Notes: generated by a model not told the origin, from the sequence alone. DNA of 62,195 nt from Lysobacterales bacterium (GCA_017302215.1 JAFLDX010000002.1:1-62195), one strand, 5' to 3'; positions 37,321 through 47,420 are shown, counted from the first letter of the stretch. Made by a program: numbers and translations.

Positions 37321-38856
37321 TCAGGCCTGCGGACCCTCGTGGAACGGCGGTTCGGAATCGATCTTCGGCCCGCCGTGGGCCTTCAGGCCGCGCCCGAGAT
37401 CGCTGTGGCGATAGCCGTAGAGCGCGTAGACGATCGAGCCGATGATCGCCCACCCGAAGAACAGCCCGATCGTGTAGGCCGACAGGTTCAGGAACAACAG
37501 CAGGCAACCGGCGATCGCCAGCGGACCAACCAGCCAGATCATCGGCGTGCGGAACGGGCGATGGCGGTTCGGATCGGTCTTGCGCAGGATCATCACCGAA
37601 ACCGTGACCGCGATGAACGCGAACAGCGTGCCCGAGTTCGAGATGTCGGCGAGGATGCCGACCGGGAACAGCGCGGAAAAGAACGCGACGAAGATGCCGG
37701 TGATGATCGTGACGACATGCGGCGTGTGGAACTTCGGATGCACCTTCGACAATGCTTCCGGCAGCAGGCCGTCACGCGACATCGTGAAGAAGATGCGGGT
37801 CTGGCCGTAGATCATCATGAGGATCACGGACGGCAGCGCGAGTGCAGCGGCCAGGCCGATGAAATTGCCGATTCCGGCGAAACCCATCACCTTGAGCACG
37901 TGGGCGAGCGGTTCCTTGCTGCACACGAGCGCATCACTGCCGGCGCATGCTGCCGCCATTTCGGGCGTGCCCGGGTGCAGGGCGACGCCATCGGCGCCGA
38001 ACATCGGTTGCGCGCCATTCGCGCCGACCGCGCCGTAACCGACCAGCATGTAGAAGATCGTGCACACGACGAGCGAGCCGATGAGGCCGATCGGGATGTT
38101 GCGATTCGGGTTCTTGGTCTCCTCGGCTGCGGTCGAGACCGCGTCGAAGCCGACATAGGCGAAGAAGATCGACGCCGCCGCGCCGAGCACGCCGATGCCT
38201 CCGAGCGGACTGCCCCAGCCGCTCGGGAAGAACGGCTCGAAGTTGACATCCTTGGCCGCCGGCACCGCAATGACGATGAACACGGTCAAGGCGACGACCT
38301 TGATCAGCACGAGCACGGCATTGACCTTCGCCGACTTCGATGTGCCGATGACGAGCAGGAACGTGACGACGAGGGCGATCAGGAAGGCGAGCAGGTTGAA
38401 CGATCCGCCATCCATCGGTCCGGTCTTCAGCGCGGCCGGCAGCTCCATGCCGAAGCTCGTCAGCAAGCCGTTCATGTAACCCGACCAGCCGACCGAAACC
38501 GCGCCGGCGGCGACCGCGTATTCGAGCACGAGCGCCCAGCCGACGGTCCAGGCCAGTGCCTCGCCCATCACGCCATAGGTGTAGGTATAGGCCGAGCCCG
38601 AAACCGGCACCATCGAAGCCAGTTCGGAGTAGGCCAGCGCCGCGAGCGCGCAGACCACGGCAGCAATCACGAAGGCGACCATCATGGCCGGGCCGGCCTT
38701 CTGGCCGGCCTCCGCCGTCAGCACGAAGATGCCGGTGCCGATGATCGCGCCGATGCCGAGCATCGTGAGCTGGAAGGCGCCCAGCTGGCGGACGAGCGAT
38801 TTCTTCTCGGCCGTCTCGAGGATCTTGTCGAGCGGCTTGACGCGCCAAAAGAACAT
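37321..38856 (-). CDS. APC-family amino acid permease
   Basis: A 511-residue integral membrane transporter with about 12 hydrophobic spans. The first span has the family's unwound motif GIGAIIGTGIFVL, the second follows SELASMVPVSGSAYTYTYGVMGE, and the FAYVGFDAVSTAAEETKNPNRNIP loop is typical of cationic amino-acid/YfnA-type APC permeases. It likely imports amino acids by proton or sodium coupling; the substrate is not determinable. ATG 38856 fits the MFFWRVKPLDKILE N terminus. The gene is divergent from the NUDIX gene across a 15-base tandem repeat. Confidence 0.88.
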   Translation of the reverse strand: MFFWRVKPLDKILETAEKKSLVRQLGAFQLTMLGIGAIIGTGIFVLTAEAGQKAGPAMMVAFVIAAVVCALAALAYSELASMVPVSGSAYTYTYGVMGEALAWTVGWALVLEYAVAAGAVSVGWSGYMNGLLTSFGMELPAALKTGPMDGGSFNLLAFLIALVVTFLLVIGTSKSAKVNAVLVLIKVVALTVFIVIAVPAAKDVNFEPFFPSGWGSPLGGIGVLGAAASIFFAYVGFDAVSTAAEETKNPNRNIPIGLIGSLVVCTIFYMLVGYGAVGANGAQPMFGADGVALHPGTPEMAAACAGSDALVCSKEPLAHVLKVMGFAGIGNFIGLAAALALPSVILMMIYGQTRIFFTMSRDGLLPEALSKVHPKFHTPHVVTIITGIFVAFFSALFPVGILADISNSGTLFAFIAVTVSVMILRKTDPNRHRPFRTPMIWLVGPLAIAGCLLLFLNLSAYTIGLFFGWAIIGSIVYALYGYRHSDLGRGLKAHGGPKIDSEPPFHEGPQA

Positions 38857-39049
38857 TGCATTCTCCCCGTTGTGCGGCACTGCTGGACCCGCGGCAGGAC
38901 CGCCCGGGCGCAAGGCCTGCCGACCTTACCGGTTCGGCCCGCGCGCGCACAAGCGGCGATAAGGGCCGATCGCGAGCCGCGTCGACTCGGCTCGAACGGA
39001 CCCCGCCGCAGCGCTCCACCCCGAACCGCCCCACGCCGAAAAGCCCCAG

Positions 39050-39163
39050 CCCGAACCGATCCAGCCCGAACCGATCCATCCCGAACCGATCCATCCCGAA
39101 CCGATCCATCCCGAACCGATCCATCCCGAACCGATCCATCCCGAACCGATCCATCCCGAACCC
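39050..39163. repeat. 15-base tandem repeat, seven copies
   Basis: The 317-base gap between the divergent permease and NUDIX genes contains seven tandem copies of CCCGAACCGATCCAT (the first ending CCAG) followed by a partial copy, with more degenerate relatives (CCCGAACCGCCCCACG) from about 39020. All six frames are open across it because the unit is a multiple of three. It sits 10 bases before the NUDIX start, where promoter or leader sequence is expected. The rest of the gap (38857-39019) shows no recognisable element. Confidence 0.9.
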
Positions 39164-39173
39164 GGAGTTGCGT

Positions 39174-39740
39174 TTGCCACTGCCCGCGGACACCCTCACC
39201 GCCATCGACGACCTGCGCCGCGCCCTCGCGAAATTCGCGGATGCCGTGCCCGATGCTGCCGCCGACGTCGCGCTGTTCGTCGAACTGCTCGACGACCCCG
39301 AAGACCCGTTCGTGCGCGCGCGCCTCGCCGGCCACTTCACCGGCTCGGCCTGGCTGGTCAGCGCCGACGGCTTGCGCGTGCTGCTGACCCACCACCGCAA
39401 GCTCGGCCGCTGGCTGCAGCTCGGCGGCCACGCCGACGGCGACCGCGACCTCGCCCGCGTCGCCCTGCGCGAAGCCGAGGAGGAATCGGGCCTGGCCGAC
39501 CTCGTCGTCGACCCCGCGATCTTCGACCTCGACCGCCACTGGATCCCCGAACGCGGCAGCGAACCCGGCCACTGGCACTACGACATCCGCCACGTCGTGC
39601 GCGCCACCGGCGACGAAACCTTCACCGTCGGCGAGGAATCCCTCGACCTCGCCTGGAAGGACATCGCCGCGATTGCCGCCGACCACGCCGCCGACACATC
39701 GCTACGGCGGATGGCGCAGCGGTGGATGCGACAGCGCTAG
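39174..39740 (+). CDS. NUDIX hydrolase
   Basis: A 188-residue NUDIX protein cleaving a nucleoside-diphosphate-linked compound. The NUDIX box reads GGHADGDRDLARVALREAEEESGL; the REAEEESG metal-binding core is intact, but the first Glu of the consensus G-x5-E is Arg. An N-terminal helical part precedes LVSADGLRVLLTHHRKLGRWLQ. The start is taken as TTG 39174 because GGAG at 39164-39167 is six bases ahead. No ATG lies between the tandem repeat and the domain, and an upstream in-frame ATG at 38856 would translate the repeat into a Pro/Asn/Ser peptide. Confidence 0.75.
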   Translation: MPLPADTLTAIDDLRRALAKFADAVPDAAADVALFVELLDDPEDPFVRARLAGHFTGSAWLVSADGLRVLLTHHRKLGRWLQLGGHADGDRDLARVALREAEEESGLADLVVDPAIFDLDRHWIPERGSEPGHWHYDIRHVVRATGDETFTVGEESLDLAWKDIAAIAADHAADTSLRRMAQRWMRQR

Positions 39741-39983
39741 CTTCCCCTCGCCCGGCGGCAACGCGATGGGCAAGAACGCTGGCTTTCCTTCGCCCCGCGT
39801 AGCGGGGATCGAAGGCCGCCGTCGGGCGGCCTGAGGGTGGCGCGGCAGCGCTGGATGAGCGGCGGGCGACAACCGAGACGGTTGCGCGATCGGATGCGAA
39901 AAGCGCCCCTCATCCGCCTGTCGGCACCTTCTCCCCGTTGTCACGGGGAGAAGGGAAAAGCAGGGGCTTCCGCGCCGGGCGCG
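39741..39983. repeat. Convergent gap with hairpin repeats
   Basis: Contains CCTTCGCCCCGCGTAGCGGGG hairpin sequence near 39787 and GGTGGCGCGGCAGCGCTGGATGAG at 39835. Near 39886 there is an inverted copy of the array D tail (GATCGGATGCGAAAAGCGC), then CCTTCTCCCCG-TTGTCA-CGGGGAGAAGG at about 39928-39956. It is effectively a rearranged single unit of array D. No gene is seen. Confidence 0.7.
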
Positions 39984-40547
39984 TCAGGCGCGACCGGAGA
40001 ACTCGCCCGTGGTCGTGTTGACCCAGACCTTTTCGCCGTTGCTGATGTACTCGGGCACCTGGATCTCGAGGCCGGTGGCGAGTTTGGCGGGTTTGGTGCG
40101 TTTGGTCGCGCTGGCGCCCTTGAGTTCGGGGGCGGTGTCGACGATCTCGAGGATCACGCTCTGCGGGAGTTGCAGGGCGACCGGGGCGTCGTCGATGAGC
40201 TGGATGTGGCAGCCCTCGATGCCGTCGACGATGTAGCCGGCGGCGTCGCCGACGGTGCTCGCGTCGAGCGTGTATTGGGTGTAGTCCTCGTTGTCCATGA
40301 ACACGAAGGCGTCGCCGTCCTTGTACGAGAACGAGGACGGGCGGCGCGTCAGTTCGGTTTCCTTGAGGTCGTCGTCGGCGCGCAGCGAGATGTCGAGCTT
40401 GTTCGCGCCCGGCACGCTGTACATGACGAAGCGGAACGTGACGTTGCCGCCGCGGCCTTGCGGCGAGCTGCGTTCGATGTCGCGGATCTGGTAGACCTTG
40501 CCGTCGTATTCGACGACGTTGCCTTTCTTGATGTCGGCGGCTTTCAT
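39984..40547 (-). CDS. efpL: Elongation factor P paralogue EfpL (YeiP)
   Basis: EfpL is an EF-P-like factor that binds stalled ribosomes and helps translation of proline-containing and other difficult motifs. The 187-residue, three-domain protein has the YeiP-type loop SSPQGRGG, with Arg32 at the tip where classical EF-P has a modified Lys. It also has ELPQ-like [32 protein letters not shown] and a C-terminal [13 protein letters not shown]. These favour YeiP over EF-P, so no lysine modification enzyme would be needed. ATG 40547 matches the family N terminus [16 protein letters not shown]. Confidence 0.88.
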   Translation of the reverse strand: MKAADIKKGNVVEYDGKVYQIRDIERSSPQGRGGNVTFRFVMYSVPGANKLDISLRADDDLKETELTRRPSSFSYKDGDAFVFMDNEDYTQYTLDASTVGDAAGYIVDGIEGCHIQLIDDAPVALQLPQSVILEIVDTAPELKGASATKRTKPAKLATGLEIQVPEYISNGEKVWVNTTTGEFSGRA

Positions 40548-40662
40548 GCTTGGAACCGTGATGGCTGGAGGGTGAAGGTGATTCGGAAGAGTGGCGGATT
40601 CGTGGTGGGGCATTGCCACTCACCCGCGACGAACCATCTTGGGAAGATCTGGACAAGAATCA

Positions 40663-40767
40663 TCGCGGCTGAAGCCGCTCCCACAAGGGGTTTGGTTCGG
40701 TGAAAGCATCGCGGCTGAAGCCGCTCTCACAACGGGTTCAGTTCTGTGGGAGCGGCTTCAGCCGCGA
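40663..40767. repeat. Three GTGGGAGCG palindromes
   Basis: Copies at about 40663-40684 and 40709-40730 (inverted orientation) and 40746-40767 (direct) fill the gap between the SDR gene and efpL. The second and third are mutual inverted repeats 15 bases apart and could form one long hairpin. They belong to the array C family. Confidence 0.8.
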
Positions 40768-40797
40768 TCGAGGTTGATCGGAGTCTCCCGGGGGACC

Positions 40798-41568
40798 TTA
40801 CTTCGGCGCGAGGCGCACAGCGCCGTCGAGGCGGATCGTTTCGCCGTTGAGGTAGCGGTTGCCGAGGATGTGGGCAACGAGGCCGGCGAACTCGTCGGCC
40901 TGGCCGAGGCGCGACGGGAACGGGATCGAGGCGGACAGCGATTCCTGCACGGCGGCCGGCATGCCGTCGACCATCGGCGTCCAGAAGATGCCCGGCGCGA
41001 TCGTCATGACGCGGATGCCGAAGCGCGCGAGTTCGCGTGCCATCGGCAGGGTCATGCCGACCACGCCGCCCTTCGAGGCCGAGTACGCGGCCTGGCCGAT
41101 CTGGCCGTCGAAGGCGGCGACCGAGGCGGTGTTGACGATGACGCCGCGCTCGCCGTCGTCGCCCGGCGCGTTGGCCTGCATCGCCGCGGCGGCGGCCTTG
41201 GCGACGTTGAACGAACCGACCAGGTTGACCAGCACGGTGCCGCGGAACTGGGCGAGCGGCATCGGCGCTTCCTTGCCGAGCACGCGGCCGGCGCCGAGGA
41301 TGCCGGCGCAGTTGACCGCGACGTTGAGGCCGCCGAGGAAGGCGCGCGCGGCGTCGATCGAGGCGGTGACGCCGGCTTCGTCGGTGACGTCGGTGCGCAG
41401 GTAGCAGGCCCGGTCGGCGCCGAGTTCGGCGACCGCGGCCGCGCCCTTGTCGTCGTTGATGTCGAGCAGGGCGACCTTGCCGCCGTGGTCGACGAGGTGG
41501 CGGGCCACGCCGAAGCCGAGTCCCGAGACGCCGCCGGTGATGACGGCCCTGGCCTGGTCGAGTTGCAT
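40798..41568 (-). CDS. Short-chain dehydrogenase, HSD10-like
   Basis: A 256-residue NAD-dependent short-chain dehydrogenase resembling 3-hydroxyacyl-CoA dehydrogenase type 2 (HSD10/FabG-like). The cofactor motif is ITGGVSGLGFGVARHL, with LLDIND following beta-2 (Asp favours NAD). NCAGILGAGRVLGKEAPMPL is the HSD10-specific insert. The catalytic Ser is in IVNTASVAAFDG and the Tyr and Lys in AYSASKGGV. A role in branched-chain amino-acid or fatty-acid oxidation is likely by family. Confidence 0.88.
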   Translation of the reverse strand: MQLDQARAVITGGVSGLGFGVARHLVDHGGKVALLDINDDKGAAAVAELGADRACYLRTDVTDEAGVTASIDAARAFLGGLNVAVNCAGILGAGRVLGKEAPMPLAQFRGTVLVNLVGSFNVAKAAAAAMQANAPGDDGERGVIVNTASVAAFDGQIGQAAYSASKGGVVGMTLPMARELARFGIRVMTIAPGIFWTPMVDGMPAAVQESLSASIPFPSRLGQADEFAGLVAHILGNRYLNGETIRLDGAVRLAPK

Positions 41569-41612
41569 GCTGCCTCCGCGATGGGCGCGCGGCCCGAAAA
41601 AAGACGCACATT

Positions 41613-42509
41613 CTACACCGCGCGTGGGCTCTCGAAGCAGCGCAGGCGGCCGTCGAGCGGGTCGCGGAAGGCGAGCGAACGGGCGAGCAGGCGCAGCGGG
41701 CGCGCCGGGTCGTCAGGGGTCTCGTCGAGCAGGCGCGGATACCAGCGGTCGTTGGCGATCGGTGCGCCGAGCGCGGCCATATGCACGCGCAGCTGGTGCT
41801 TGCGCCCGGTCACGGCGGCCAGTGCGTAGCGCCACAAATCGCCGTCGTGGTCGATGACGTCGATGCGCGTTTCGCTGTTCGCGTCGCCGTCGACTTCGCG
41901 CATGCGGAAGAACGGTTCGCCCGCTTCGAGGCGGCTGCGGCGCACAAGCGGAAACGCGTGGTCGGGCAGGGCGGGCGCGACGGCCTCGTAGTGCTTGTCG
42001 ATCCGGCGCTCGCGGAACAGCGCCTGGTAGCGGCTGCGCGTGGCCGGATCGGCCGAGAACAGGACGAGGCCGGCGGTGTCGCGATCGAGCCGATGCAGCG
42101 GCACGAGGTGCGGGTTTCCGAGGCGGCGCTCGAGCCGTCGCAGCAGGGTTTCCTCGACGAAGCGGCCGCTCGGCGCGACCGGAAGGAAATGCGGCTTGTC
42201 GGCGACGACGAGATGCTCGTCGGCGTGCACGATGGTTTCCTCGAAAGGGATGCGCGCCTCGTGGGCGACCTCGCGGAAATAGTGCACGCGCAGGCCGCGT
42301 CGCGCCGGCATGTCCGCCGCGAGGGAATCGCCGTCGTCACCGAGGATGCGGCCGCGTTCGAAGCGCTCGCGCCATGCATCCGCGGACACGGAGCCGAAGT
42401 TCGCGCACAGTGCATCGAGCAGGGTCGGCCACGGCCCCTCCGGCAGCACGAACGCGCTCGCGCCGGACAGGGCTTCGATCACGCGACGCTCGTTCGATGA
42501 ACCGGACAT
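41613..42509 (-). CDS. RluA-family pseudouridine synthase
   Basis: A 298-residue pseudouridine synthase of the RluA group. The catalytic Asp is in LVPLHRLDRDTAGLVLFS. Other motifs are VVADKPHFLPVAPSG and AVTGRKHQLRVHMAALG. The N-terminal 90 residues are not a classical S4 domain, and the RNA target (rRNA or tRNA) cannot be told. Closest remembered forms are the TruC/RluA-like proteins with an approximately 80-residue N-terminal extension. Confidence 0.88.
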   Translation of the reverse strand: MSGSSNERRVIEALSGASAFVLPEGPWPTLLDALCANFGSVSADAWRERFERGRILGDDGDSLAADMPARRGLRVHYFREVAHEARIPFEETIVHADEHLVVADKPHFLPVAPSGRFVEETLLRRLERRLGNPHLVPLHRLDRDTAGLVLFSADPATRSRYQALFRERRIDKHYEAVAPALPDHAFPLVRRSRLEAGEPFFRMREVDGDANSETRIDVIDHDGDLWRYALAAVTGRKHQLRVHMAALGAPIANDRWYPRLLDETPDDPARPLRLLARSLAFRDPLDGRLRCFESPRAV

Positions 42510-42585
42510 TCAGTGTGCCGCCGTGGCCGTTCGCTATGCTCGCCGCGCCGGGATGCCCGGCGCCGCTCGCCGCGGAGGGTCGCAC

Positions 42586-43092
42586 ATGGACGGATTCTGG
42601 CAACAGGTCGGTGGCGCCATCGCCTCCGAGTTCGCCGATCTGAGCGACGTCGCCGAGATGACCCGCCTCGGCGTGCGCCTGCTGCTCGCCGCCGTGCTCG
42701 GCGCGTTGCTCGGCTTCGAGCGGGAACACAAGGGCAAGGCCGCTGGCGTGCGCACGCACATGCTGGTCGCGCTTGGCTCGGCGATCTTCATGACGATTCC
42801 GCTGCAGATCGGCGTGCAGCCGGCCGAGCTGACGCGCATCATTCAGGGCATGGTCACGGGCGTCGGCTTCCTCGGCGCCGGCACGATCCTCAAGAGCGAC
42901 GACGAAAGCCGCGTCAAGGGCCTGACCACGGCGGCCGGCATCTGGATGACCTCGGCGATCGGCATGACCGCCGGCCTCGGCCAGGAAGTCTCGGCGATCC
43001 TGTGCACGCTGTTCGCGCTGATCGTGTTCGCGCTGATGCCGCGCATCGTGCGCCTGTTCGGCGACGACGCGCCGGAGCCGCCGAGGAGCTGA
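42586..43092 (+). CDS. MgtC/SapB family membrane protein
   Basis: A 168-residue inner-membrane protein with about four or five spans. It has the family signature LGFEREHKGKAAGVRTHMLVALGSA and VTGVGFLGAGTILK, followed by VKGLTTAAGIWMTSAIGMTAGLG. MgtC proteins influence survival in low magnesium and modulate the F1Fo ATPase or membrane potential; many chromosomal homologues have unknown roles. Only the membrane domain is present; the C-terminal cytosolic ACT-like domain of longer MgtC is missing. GGAGGG at 42574-42579 is the ribosome-binding site. Confidence 0.88.
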   Translation: MDGFWQQVGGAIASEFADLSDVAEMTRLGVRLLLAAVLGALLGFEREHKGKAAGVRTHMLVALGSAIFMTIPLQIGVQPAELTRIIQGMVTGVGFLGAGTILKSDDESRVKGLTTAAGIWMTSAIGMTAGLGQEVSAILCTLFALIVFALMPRIVRLFGDDAPEPPRS

Positions 43093-43109
43093 GGCGGCGA
43101 TCCACGCGA

Positions 43110-43115
43110 TACCAT
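43110..43115 (+). promoter_or_regulatory. Putative -10 box (TACCAT), leaderless start
   Basis: TACCAT is followed by CCGCGC and then the ATG at 43122, so transcription would start at the start codon. No -35 box is clear. The same geometry recurs at 2491, 43513 and 45415. Confidence 0.35.
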
Positions 43116-43121
43116 CCGCGC

Positions 43122-43484
43122 ATGCAGACCCTGCTGCTCAACCTGCGCCACGTGCCCGACGACGAAGCCGACGAGGTGCGCGCGCTGCTCGATGCCAACG
43201 CGATTGCGTTCTACGAGACCGCGCCGAACCGCTGGGGCATTTCGGCCGGCGCGATCTGGGTGCGCGACGACGCCGACGCCGTGCGCGCAAAGGAGTTGCT
43301 TGCCGAGTACCAGCAAGGTCGCCGCGAGCGCGGTCGCGCCGAGTGGGACGAGGCGAAGCGCGACGGCACGGCGCCGACCTGGGCATCGCAGCTGCGCGAG
43401 TCGCCGCTGCGCGTGATCGTCATCCTCGCGGCGATCCTCGGCGTGATCGCGCTGAGCCTGTGGCCGTTGCTGTTGCGCGGATAG
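43122..43484 (+). CDS. DUF6164-like small membrane protein
   Basis: A 120-residue protein. The N-terminal part LLNLRHVPDDEADEVRALLDANAIAFYETAPNRW resembles the DUF2007/DUF6164 type of small putative signal-transducing domain. A charged helix comes next, then a C-terminal membrane span (VIVILAAILGVIALSLWPLLL). Function is unknown. It is 29 bases after the MgtC gene. A TACCAT box at 43110-43115 ends 6 bases before the ATG and would give a leaderless transcript. Confidence 0.7.
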   Translation: MQTLLLNLRHVPDDEADEVRALLDANAIAFYETAPNRWGISAGAIWVRDDADAVRAKELLAEYQQGRRERGRAEWDEAKRDGTAPTWASQLRESPLRVIVILAAILGVIALSLWPLLLRG

Positions 43485-43512
43485 TCCGATCGGGGCCACG
43501 CCTCCGGCATGC

Positions 43513-43518
43513 GACAAT
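43513..43518 (+). promoter_or_regulatory. Putative -10 box (GACAAT), leaderless start of dbpA
   Basis: GACAAT ends five bases before the dbpA ATG. No Shine-Dalgarno sequence is seen, consistent with a leaderless mRNA. Weak evidence on its own. Confidence 0.3.
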
Positions 43519-43523
43519 GGCGC

Positions 43524-44894
<1,371 letters not shown>

Positions 44895-44907
44895 GCGGGG
44901 CGATCGA

Positions 44908-45330
44908 TCAGCCCTTGCCGAACAGGCGCAGGCTCATCGCGCCGGCACCGAGCGCGAGCAGCAGCAACACCACGCCGGCGATCTCGAACTGGCGCGCGAT
45001 GCGCTTTGCGGCGAGCCCGCGCCGCACGGGCGTGTCGCGGATGACGCGCGCGTCGGGTGCCGGCCACTGGCCGGTCTCGGCGGTTCGACGACTCGTGCGC
45101 GCGGCCAGCCAGGCGAGGATCGCGAAGCACAGCGCACTGCCGGTCAGGGCGATCGCGATGAGCTTGTTCATGCGCGCGACGAGGTCGGCGACCGGAACCT
45201 CGTCGCCGAAACCGCCGAGCCAGCGCTGGAACGCGGCGAGCGTGACGAGGCAGGCGAAGCCGGCAGCGCCGAGCACGATCCAGGTCGTGCGACGCAGCGC
45301 GGGGTCGGCGCGCAGGATGTCCTTGCTCAT
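44908..45330 (-). CDS. Hypothetical two-span membrane protein
   Basis: A 140-residue protein I do not recognise. It has three hydrophobic stretches: about 16-36 (TTWIVLGAAGFACLVTLAAFQ), 57-76 (LIAIALTGSALCFAILAWLAA) and a C-terminal one at 115-134 (FEIAGVVLLLLALGAGAMSL). The loop between the last two is basic. It is convergent with dbpA, 13 bases apart, and divergent from the lipoprotein gene at 45427. No catalytic motif is seen. Confidence 0.65.
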   Translation of the reverse strand: MSKDILRADPALRRTTWIVLGAAGFACLVTLAAFQRWLGGFGDEVPVADLVARMNKLIAIALTGSALCFAILAWLAARTSRRTAETGQWPAPDARVIRDTPVRRGLAAKRIARQFEIAGVVLLLLALGAGAMSLRLFGKG

Positions 45331-45414
45331 GCGATCTCCCGTTGGATGCCGCGCAGGATAGCGGCCGGGCGCGCGGCATGGACCACCGTATATCGCCGAA
45401 ACCGGACGCCGGTC

Positions 45415-45420
45415 TATGCT
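45415..45420 (+). promoter_or_regulatory. Putative -10 box (TATGCT), leaderless start
   Basis: TATGCT ends six bases before ATG 45427 of the lipoprotein gene. The geometry again predicts transcription starting at the start codon. No ribosome-binding site is present upstream of the ATG. Confidence 0.35.
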
Positions 45421-45426
45421 TGGCCG

Positions 45427-46362
45427 ATGAACCGCATCCGATTCCTGCGTATCGCGAGCCTGTCAGCGCTCGCCCTCCTCGCCGCCTGCCAGAGCAGCCC
45501 GCGCCGAGCCGATCCCGTCGTGGCCGGCACGACCGACTGGCGCGAGTCGCTGGTCGGCGAGTACGACAACAACGAGCAGGTCGAGCAGGCCAGGCCGACC
45601 GTTGTTCCGCATCTGCGCCTCGTCGTCGAGGCGATGCCCACACGCGGCTGGTTCGTCTGGCGCACGCGCCTGCACCTCGACAGCGTGCTCGAGGCGACCT
45701 GGCTGTTGCGCGCCGACACGGCGGCCGACGGCAGCCTCGTGCTCGTGCCGCATCGACCGCTCGCGAAGGATGCCGCGACCGGGACGAAGTTCGACGCCGC
45801 GCAGTGGGTCGCGCTCGATGCCTGCGCCCTGCGCGCACCGGCTCCGGTCAACGGCCTGGCGGCGCGCGCGGACGCTGCCGCGTGCGCGACGGTCGCTCCC
45901 GGTGTCGGCGTCGAAGCGGCCCTGCTGCCGCTTTCGATCGAGCAACACGGCGAGATCGTGCGCGTGCGCGTGTATGCCGACCAGGCGCGCGGTGCCGACG
46001 CGAAATCCGTGGCCCGCCGCGTGCAGTGGTTCGGTGGCTGGGCGGCGATCAACGGCGCCGGCGACAAGGCCACCGCGGAGAGCCGCGACTGGCACATGGA
46101 CAAGGGTCTGCGCCTCGACAACGAGGGCGGGCGGGCATCGCTCAAATGGCGTGACGGCACGCCGTCGGGTCATTCGCTGCGGCTCGAACGCCTGACCTAT
46201 CGCGACGGCAGCACGCCGGTGCTGAAGCTCTCGCTGGTCGAGGATGCGAGCGGCCAGGCGATCGCCTATGCCTGGGCGAATCCCGAGGCGACGAGCATCG
46301 GCCTCAACCTCGGCTGGGTGCAGGTCGGCCTCACGCGCGAAACCGGCGTGCCGAAGCCGTGA
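45427..46362 (+). CDS. Lipoprotein, possibly CpcT/CpeT-like
   Basis: A 311-residue predicted lipoprotein. The signal peptide [21 protein letters not shown] ends in a lipobox with Cys21. The start of the mature domain, [18 protein letters not shown], followed by [23 protein letters not shown], resembles the CpcT/CpeT fold, whose N terminus has the pattern W-x-x-G-x-[FY]-x-[SN]-x-x-Q. In cyanobacteria that fold is a bilin lyase; in other bacteria the function is unknown. The assignment is tentative. The stop overlaps the next gene start by GTGA. Confidence 0.7.
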   Translation: MNRIRFLRIASLSALALLAACQSSPRRADPVVAGTTDWRESLVGEYDNNEQVEQARPTVVPHLRLVVEAMPTRGWFVWRTRLHLDSVLEATWLLRADTAADGSLVLVPHRPLAKDAATGTKFDAAQWVALDACALRAPAPVNGLAARADAAACATVAPGVGVEAALLPLSIEQHGEIVRVRVYADQARGADAKSVARRVQWFGGWAAINGAGDKATAESRDWHMDKGLRLDNEGGRASLKWRDGTPSGHSLRLERLTYRDGSTPVLKLSLVEDASGQAIAYAWANPEATSIGLNLGWVQVGLTRETGVPKP

Positions 46363-46709
46363 GCGACGACGGGCAGGGCGGCACTATCGGCTGGGCCGAC
46401 TTCGAGAAGGTCCTGCTCGTCGCCGGCACGGTCACGCGCGTCGAACCGTTCCCGGAAGCGCGCAAGCCGGCCTGGAAGGTCTGGGCCGACTTCGGCCCGC
46501 ACGGCGAGAAGAAGACCAGCGCTCAGATCGCCGCGCTGTACCGCGCCGAAGACCTCGTCGGCCGCCAGATCGTCGGCGTGATCAATTTCCCCGAGAAGCA
46601 GATCGGCCCGTTCCGCTCGCAGTTCCTGCTGACCGGATTCCCGACCGACGACGGCGTTGTCGTCACGGCGATCGAGCGCGCGGTGCCGAACGGGACGCGG
46701 ATGGCGTAG
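46359..46709 (+). CDS. tRNA-binding domain protein (CsaA-like)
   Basis: A 116-residue single OB-fold protein of the CsaA/tRNA-binding-domain family. It shows [34 protein letters not shown], the dimer interface [37 protein letters not shown] and a closing PNGTRM. CsaA binds tRNA or acts as an export-linked chaperone in Bacillus; in gammaproteobacteria the role is unclear. The GTG start overlaps the lipoprotein stop by 4 bases. Confidence 0.85.
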   Translation: MSDDGQGGTIGWADFEKVLLVAGTVTRVEPFPEARKPAWKVWADFGPHGEKKTSAQIAALYRAEDLVGRQIVGVINFPEKQIGPFRSQFLLTGFPTDDGVVVTAIERAVPNGTRMA

Positions 46710-46726
46710 GAGGAAGGCGTGAAGCC

Positions 46727-47287
46727 TTGCGGATACCGAAACTGGGAGAGGAACCACTGCTCGACACCGCCTGGACGATCGCATTGCTCGGCGTGGTCTG
46801 GATCATTGCGTTCGTCCTCACCGGCGATGCCGCGAAGGCGACGTTCTGGATGGGTGTGTACGCGCTCGTGGGACTGCTCACTTGTTCAGACATTCCCATT
46901 CAAGACTCTGAGAGTGTGCCGATGTTCGGGCGAGCGCTTCACGTTTTCATTCTGATGGCGGGTGTCGGTGCCACCGCTGCGACAATACCTGCAGTTGCAC
47001 TCGAGTGTCTGGATCCCGGCCCCACAACGCTCACGGAGCGCACGTACTCGGACGCCGAGCTTGCAGCCATGACAATGACCTTTTGCAAGAGTGCTTCGAT
47101 GGATGTGGCAGCAACCGAATGTCCCTGGATTCGACATATGGACGCGTTCGTCGCAACGCGTCAGCCCGGCGACGTTGTCCGTGGCTTCGAACTCGCCGCG
47201 ATCGGCCATGTCCACGATACTCCGCACGGCATCTTCCTCATGCGAAACGACTGCGTCGTCGCAATGCTCGGTTTCGCGATGCCCTGA
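46727..47287 (+). CDS. Hypothetical membrane protein in a lower-GC patch
   Basis: A 186-residue frame I do not recognise. It has three likely spans: TAWTIALLGVVWIIAFVLTG, ATFWMGVYALVGLLTC and ALHVFILMAGVGATAATIPA. A C-terminal domain of about 100 residues carries four cysteines (CLDPG, FCKSA, ECPW, NDCVV). TTG 46727 has a good ribosome-binding site (GGAGGAAGG, 46709-46717). A GTG at 46719 opens a different, short and implausible frame. The DNA from about 46880 is visibly poorer in GC than the flanks, which suggests recent acquisition together with the toxin-antitoxin pair downstream. Confidence 0.6.
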   Translation: MRIPKLGEEPLLDTAWTIALLGVVWIIAFVLTGDAAKATFWMGVYALVGLLTCSDIPIQDSESVPMFGRALHVFILMAGVGATAATIPAVALECLDPGPTTLTERTYSDAELAAMTMTFCKSASMDVAATECPWIRHMDAFVATRQPGDVVRGFELAAIGHVHDTPHGIFLMRNDCVVAMLGFAMP

Positions 47288-47420
47288 TGGACAACGAGCA
47301 TTCTGTCCTGCGGGTGTTCATGGGAACCGTCGCCAGTCGCGGGGAATCGGAATGCCGCGCTGCGCCGCCTGTGGCAAGCTGTGGGCTGGCCATGCCCGAC
47401 AGAACAGAAGCGAATCGACC

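Noticed and set aside
36305-37445. Many overlapping 70-180 codon reading frames on both strands
   Set aside because: They are translations of the 161-base palindromic repeat, repeated with the same period, and resemble no protein family.
37934-39400. A 488-codon - strand frame with repeated FGMDR peptides
   Set aside because: The repeats come from the 15-base tandem DNA repeat, and the rest is antisense to the NUDIX gene and out of frame with the permease.
46719-46955. A 78-codon frame from GTG 46719 with good ribosome-binding spacing
   Set aside because: The peptide is Arg/Ser/Cys/Trp-rich with no hydrophobic pattern. The overlapping frame from TTG 46727 gives clear membrane spans.
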